Assembly (NCBI GenBank): GCA_017441205.1
Contig: JAFRYG010000115.1
Span: 1 to 52,897 of the forward strand
Direction: 5' to 3'
DNA: 52,897 nt
From: Pseudomonadota bacterium
GTDB taxonomy: Bacteria; Myxococcota_A; Bradymonadia; UBA4248
Numbering within the stretch: the stretch's first letter is position 1; each line of letters starts with the position of its first letter. This document shows positions 50,125-52,897 of the stretch, in pieces. Below the pieces are notes generated by a model that was given only the letters and a program-made list of their open reading frames with translations, had not been told where the DNA came from and did not search any database. The translations under genes and the position numbers were made by a program.

Positions 50125-51930
50125 ATGATAGAAGAATCTGTGATTAGAACAGTCATAGAGCGAACAGACATCGTTCGTCTGATAGGCGAGTATGTCCAGC
50201 TTAAAAGACGAGGCGGGCGATTGATAGGGCTTTGTCCATTCCATCGCGAGAAGACGCCTAGTTTTTCTGTGAATGCAGAGCGCGGGGCATTTTATTGTTT
50301 TGGCTGTCATGAAGGCGGCAGTGCCGTTGACTTTTTGATGAAGCTTGAGAACCTGTCATTTCCCGAAGCGATTGAAAGACTGGCGGAGCGTCTGGGGATT
50401 GAAGTCGTTCATACGAACGGTTATGCGGCCGAGAAGCGCGTTACGGCAAAGAGCCGTGAGCGTTCATATCTGGATGCGATGAAGACGGCTCAGGACTATT
50501 TTGTGAGTTCGTTTTATCTGGATATTGGTTCTGAATGTCGTTCGTATGCAGCGAAACGCGGGATTACGGATGCGATGGTGAAGTCCTTTGAGCTTGGGTA
50601 TTCGCCTGAGAGCTGGGATGGCATTGTGGAATGCCTGAGAAAACATGGCCAGTCACTTGAAGATTCGCGTGAACTTGGGCTTGTAGCTTCGCGCGACAGT
50701 GGTGGATTTTATGCACGATTCCGGAATCGTCTGATGTTTCCAGTTCACAATGTGAAAGGGGAAATCATTGCATTTGGCGGACGCATTCTGGACAAGTCTG
50801 AGACAGCGAAGTACATCAACAGCCCAGAGAGTCCGATTTATACGAAGGGGGAGCATCTTTATGGCCTTTATCAGGCCAAGATGCATATTACGCGGGAGCA
50901 TTGTGCCATTCTTGTGGAGGGCAATGTCGATGTTGTGATGATGCATGCGTTTGGCTTTTGTCATACCGTAGCATCGATGGGAACCGCGTTGACGCCGAAA
51001 CAGGCAGCGCTGCTGTATCGTCATACCAAGCGCGTGTATTTGATGTATGACGGGGATAATGCGGGCCGAAAAGCGATGTATCGCGCATTGGGCATATTGC
51101 TCGAACCCGGTTTTGAAGGGTTGTATGCAGTTGAATTGCCGAAGGATGATGATCCTGACAGCTATCTGAGGACGTATGGTGCAGAGGGCATGTCGCAGCT
51201 GATTGAAAATGCGAAGCCTCTTGGCATGTGGTGTGTTCAGAAGAAGTGCACGGACATTATGGCTTTGCCTCCGGAACTGAGAAAATCAGGTTTTGGAGAG
51301 CTGAGCGAGCTGCTGCATGAGTTTCCGGATAAGCTGGCGCAGCGTCATTATTTATCGGAAGCGGCACGGTTTCTTGGACAGGATGAGCGTCGTCTGGCAG
51401 TTGAGCTGGGGATGAACATTCAGACAGAGGGTGCTGTTTCGAAAGTCCCGGCAGAGCAGAATATCGAATGCAATCAGTACGACAAGATAGAGTGGGATGT
51501 CGTGCATCTCGTTCTGACTTCCGACAAGCGGTTTGAGAGTTTTATGGAGCTTCAGGGGATTGAGTTGATTCAGGAACCTGCACTTCGTGCGCTGCTTTTG
51601 GAATATGCTGAAGTATTGGACAAGAGCAATTCGTGGGATATTTTGAACTCATTGGGTGAAAATTCGCGAAAACTTTACGAAAAGGTTATTTGTTCCGCGC
51701 CGGATGTGCCAGAGGACGAACTGGATAAATGGTATTCAGGTGCTCTTGCCGGACTGACTCGGAAGTGGGCTGCAAGGGAGCATCAGCAGCTTGGTTTTTC
51801 GATTGCGGAAGCCGTGAAGCGGAATGATATGCAAAGTGCAGCTGCTCTGATTGAAAAAGATCGGAGATTTATTGAAATGATGCAACAGTCATCAAAAGAA
51901 CGTCAGTATTGTTGGCAGCATGAAGGTTAG
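50125..51930 (+). CDS. dnaG: DNA primase
   Basis: Makes RNA primers for DNA replication, working with the DnaB helicase. The 601-residue length is standard. The N-terminal zinc module has Cys37, His40, Cys58 and Cys61 (CPFHREKTPSFSV, YCFGCHEGG). The catalytic core follows with FRNRLMFPVHNVKGEIIAFGGRIL, and the TOPRIM fold with Glu in LVEGNVDVVMMHAFG and the metal-binding Asp pair in YDGDNAGRKA. The C-terminal 150 residues are the helicase-binding region and are less conserved. Next gene is rpoD, 49 nt downstream, as in the classic rpsU-dnaG-rpoD operon, but rpsU is not upstream here. Confidence 0.97.
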   Translation: MIEESVIRTVIERTDIVRLIGEYVQLKRRGGRLIGLCPFHREKTPSFSVNAERGAFYCFGCHEGGSAVDFLMKLENLSFPEAIERLAERLGIEVVHTNGYAAEKRVTAKSRERSYLDAMKTAQDYFVSSFYLDIGSECRSYAAKRGITDAMVKSFELGYSPESWDGIVECLRKHGQSLEDSRELGLVASRDSGGFYARFRNRLMFPVHNVKGEIIAFGGRILDKSETAKYINSPESPIYTKGEHLYGLYQAKMHITREHCAILVEGNVDVVMMHAFGFCHTVASMGTALTPKQAALLYRHTKRVYLMYDGDNAGRKAMYRALGILLEPGFEGLYAVELPKDDDPDSYLRTYGAEGMSQLIENAKPLGMWCVQKKCTDIMALPPELRKSGFGELSELLHEFPDKLAQRHYLSEAARFLGQDERRLAVELGMNIQTEGAVSKVPAEQNIECNQYDKIEWDVVHLVLTSDKRFESFMELQGIELIQEPALRALLLEYAEVLDKSNSWDILNSLGENSRKLYEKVICSAPDVPEDELDKWYSGALAGLTRKWAAREHQQLGFSIAEAVKRNDMQSAAALIEKDRRFIEMMQQSSKERQYCWQHEG

Positions 51931-51979
51931 ACTTCTGGCTGGCAAAAATATTTAGAATTACTTGACCTGGGAGAACAGG

Positions 51980-52897
51980 ATGTCGGATCTTATGGATAAG
52001 AAAACAGTTTTAAAACTCGTTGAAGGAGCTGCTTCGAAAGGTTACATGACCTATGACGAGTTTAATGCTATTCTACCGCAGGATATCTTGAGCGGGGATG
52101 AAATTGATGTGATCTATGACTATCTCGATGAGATGGGGATTGAGGTCATTTCTGTTGAGGAAGCTGCTAAAAAATACGGTTATCGCCCAGAAAGTGCAAT
52201 GAACAGTTCTGAATCCCTCAAAACCCGTTCTGGTGAGAATGGTGAGGGCGAACCAAAAGATAAAAAGTCATCGAAAAAGACCGAATCGAAAGAGAGCAAG
52301 AAAGCAGCAGAAAAAGCCGAATCGAAAGAGAGCAAGAAAGCAGCAGATAAAGCCGAATCGAAAGATAGCAAGAAAGCAGCAGATAAAGCCGAATCGAAAG
52401 ACAGCAAGAAAGCAGCAGATAAAGCCGAATCGAAAGACAGCAAGAAAGCAGCAGATAAAGCCGAATCGAAAGACAGCAAGAAGTCCGCAGATAAAGCTGA
52501 GGCCAAAAACAGCAAGAAGTCCGCAGATAAAGCCGAATCGAAAGACAGCAAGAAGTCCGCAGATAAGGCTGAAGCTAAAGATAGCAAGAAGTCCGCAGAT
52601 AAAGCTGAAGCAAAGGATAGCAAGAAATCCGCAGATAAAGCCGAATCGAAAGACAGCAAGAAGTCCGCAGATAAAGCCGAATCGAAAGACAGCAAGAAGT
52701 CCGCAGATAAAGCCGAATCGAAAGACAGCAAGAAGTCTGCAGATAAAGCTGAATCGAAAGAGAGTAAGAAAGCAGCAGATAAAGCTGAGGCCAAAAACAG
52801 CAAGAAGTCCGCAGATAAAGCCGAATCGAAAGACAGCAAGAAGTCCGCAGATAAAGCCGAATCGAAAGACAGCAAGAAGTCTGCAGATAAAGCTGAA
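51980..52897 (+). CDS. rpoD: Housekeeping sigma factor, 5' part, with long Lys/Ala/Glu/Asp/Ser repeat after region 1.1
   Basis: Open from ATG 51980 (GGAG 7 nt upstream) to the window edge with no stop. Residues 5-60 (LVEGAASKGYMTYDEFNAIL, then IYDYLDEMGIEVIS) match sigma-70 region 1.1, the DNA-mimicking domain that keeps free sigma from binding promoters. Position after dnaG confirms the identity. From about residue 95 the sequence becomes a 12-residue repeat (SADKAESKDSKK with Ala/Ser and Asp/Glu/Asn variants), at least sixteen units, over 200 residues, still running at the edge. Regions 1.2 to 4 are therefore outside the window. In typical RpoD, region 1.2 starts near residue 90-130. The insert is balanced in charge, Lys-rich and probably disordered or helical. 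Confidence 0.88.
   Translation, partial: MSDLMDKKTVLKLVEGAASKGYMTYDEFNAILPQDILSGDEIDVIYDYLDEMGIEVISVEEAAKKYGYRPESAMNSSESLKTRSGENGEGEPKDKKSSKKTESKESKKAAEKAESKESKKAADKAESKDSKKAADKAESKDSKKAADKAESKDSKKAADKAESKDSKKSADKAEAKNSKKSADKAESKDSKKSADKAEAKDSKKSADKAEAKDSKKSADKAESKDSKKSADKAESKDSKKSADKAESKDSKKSADKAESKESKKAADKAEAKNSKKSADKAESKDSKKSADKAESKDSKKSADKAE
52273..52897 (+). repeat. 36-nt tandem repeat in rpoD
   Basis: About seventeen copies of a 36-nt unit encoding Ala-Asp-Lys-Ala-Glu-Ser-Lys-Asp-Ser-Lys-Lys-Ser. Early units have AAAGCAGCAG, later ones AAGTCCGCAG, so blocks of like units lie together, consistent with expansion by slippage or unequal exchange. It reaches the window edge. Confidence 0.92.

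Noticed and set aside
52180-52875. 231-codon minus-strand frame of repeated Leu/Ser/Phe/Ala
   Set aside because: It is the antisense of the rpoD repeat; the plus strand carries a known domain and ribosome site, and the minus frame has neither.
52273-52897. Possible CRISPR array because of regular 36-nt repeats
   Set aside because: Units abut with no unique spacers and form an open reading frame continuing a sigma factor.

Overview
The window most resembles a member of the Myxococcota or another former 'deltaproteobacterial' group, possibly gut-associated. This is inferred from gene content only: many lipoproteins with Cys-rich 'CGSCDNVC' stretches, a MYXO-CTERM-like C-terminal anchor, Hanks-type kinase and DUF4157-like protein, moderate GC, and Gly/Asn/Pro linkers on surface proteins. 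No rRNA or tRNA was seen, so the placement is tentative.

Layout. 1-1452: 3' part of a secreted beta-helix protein. 1548-2735: cation diffusion facilitator. 3233-4632: short leader ORF and a lipoprotein that looks like a decayed serine beta-lactamase. 5124-6166: frameshifted YhcG/PDDEXK nuclease. 6879-9308: small lipoprotein plus membrane Ser/Thr kinase. 9515-14441: UvrA2-like ATPase, glyQ and a TatD nuclease, all on the minus strand. 15491-18857: three secreted outer-membrane-barrel candidates set among dispersed repeats. 19396-22251: DUF4157-like protein, a caspase-like domain in another frame, and a beta-propeller lipoprotein (possible toxin/immunity cassette). 22439-24257: Cys-rich lipoprotein split by a frameshift. 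24399-26356: pseudouridine synthase/methyltransferase fusion with a coupled small gene. 26461-35213: glgA diverging from two giant surface alpha-amylases. 35482-44096: HEAT-like lipoprotein, heparinase II/III-like polysaccharide lyase with Cys-rich repeats, ankyrin lipoprotein. 44423-49853: TPR protein, PilS-like histidine kinase, Cys-rich lipoprotein, beta-propeller protein with sortable tail. 50125-52897: dnaG and the start of rpoD.

How the genes fit together. Surface polysaccharide breakdown is the clearest theme: two lipoprotein amylases carrying two and five starch-binding-like modules, a heparinase-like lyase and a beta-helix protein are exposed outside, while GlgA next to the amylases would store imported glucose as glycogen. 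Core genes (glyQ, glgA, dnaG, rpoD, tatD) look intact. Accessory genes include three apparent frameshifts.

Two features stand out. First, rpoD has a normal region 1.1 followed by at least 200 residues of a 12-residue Lys/Ala/Glu/Asp/Ser repeat that runs off the window; no plus-strand gene would be called here by an ORF finder that needs a stop codon. Second, the intergenic DNA carries at least fifteen copies of one hairpin design (outer stem, single bulged G, TAT/ATA-closed inner stem) with differing but self-complementary stems, plus a second palindrome family built on AGACGT...ACGTCT.
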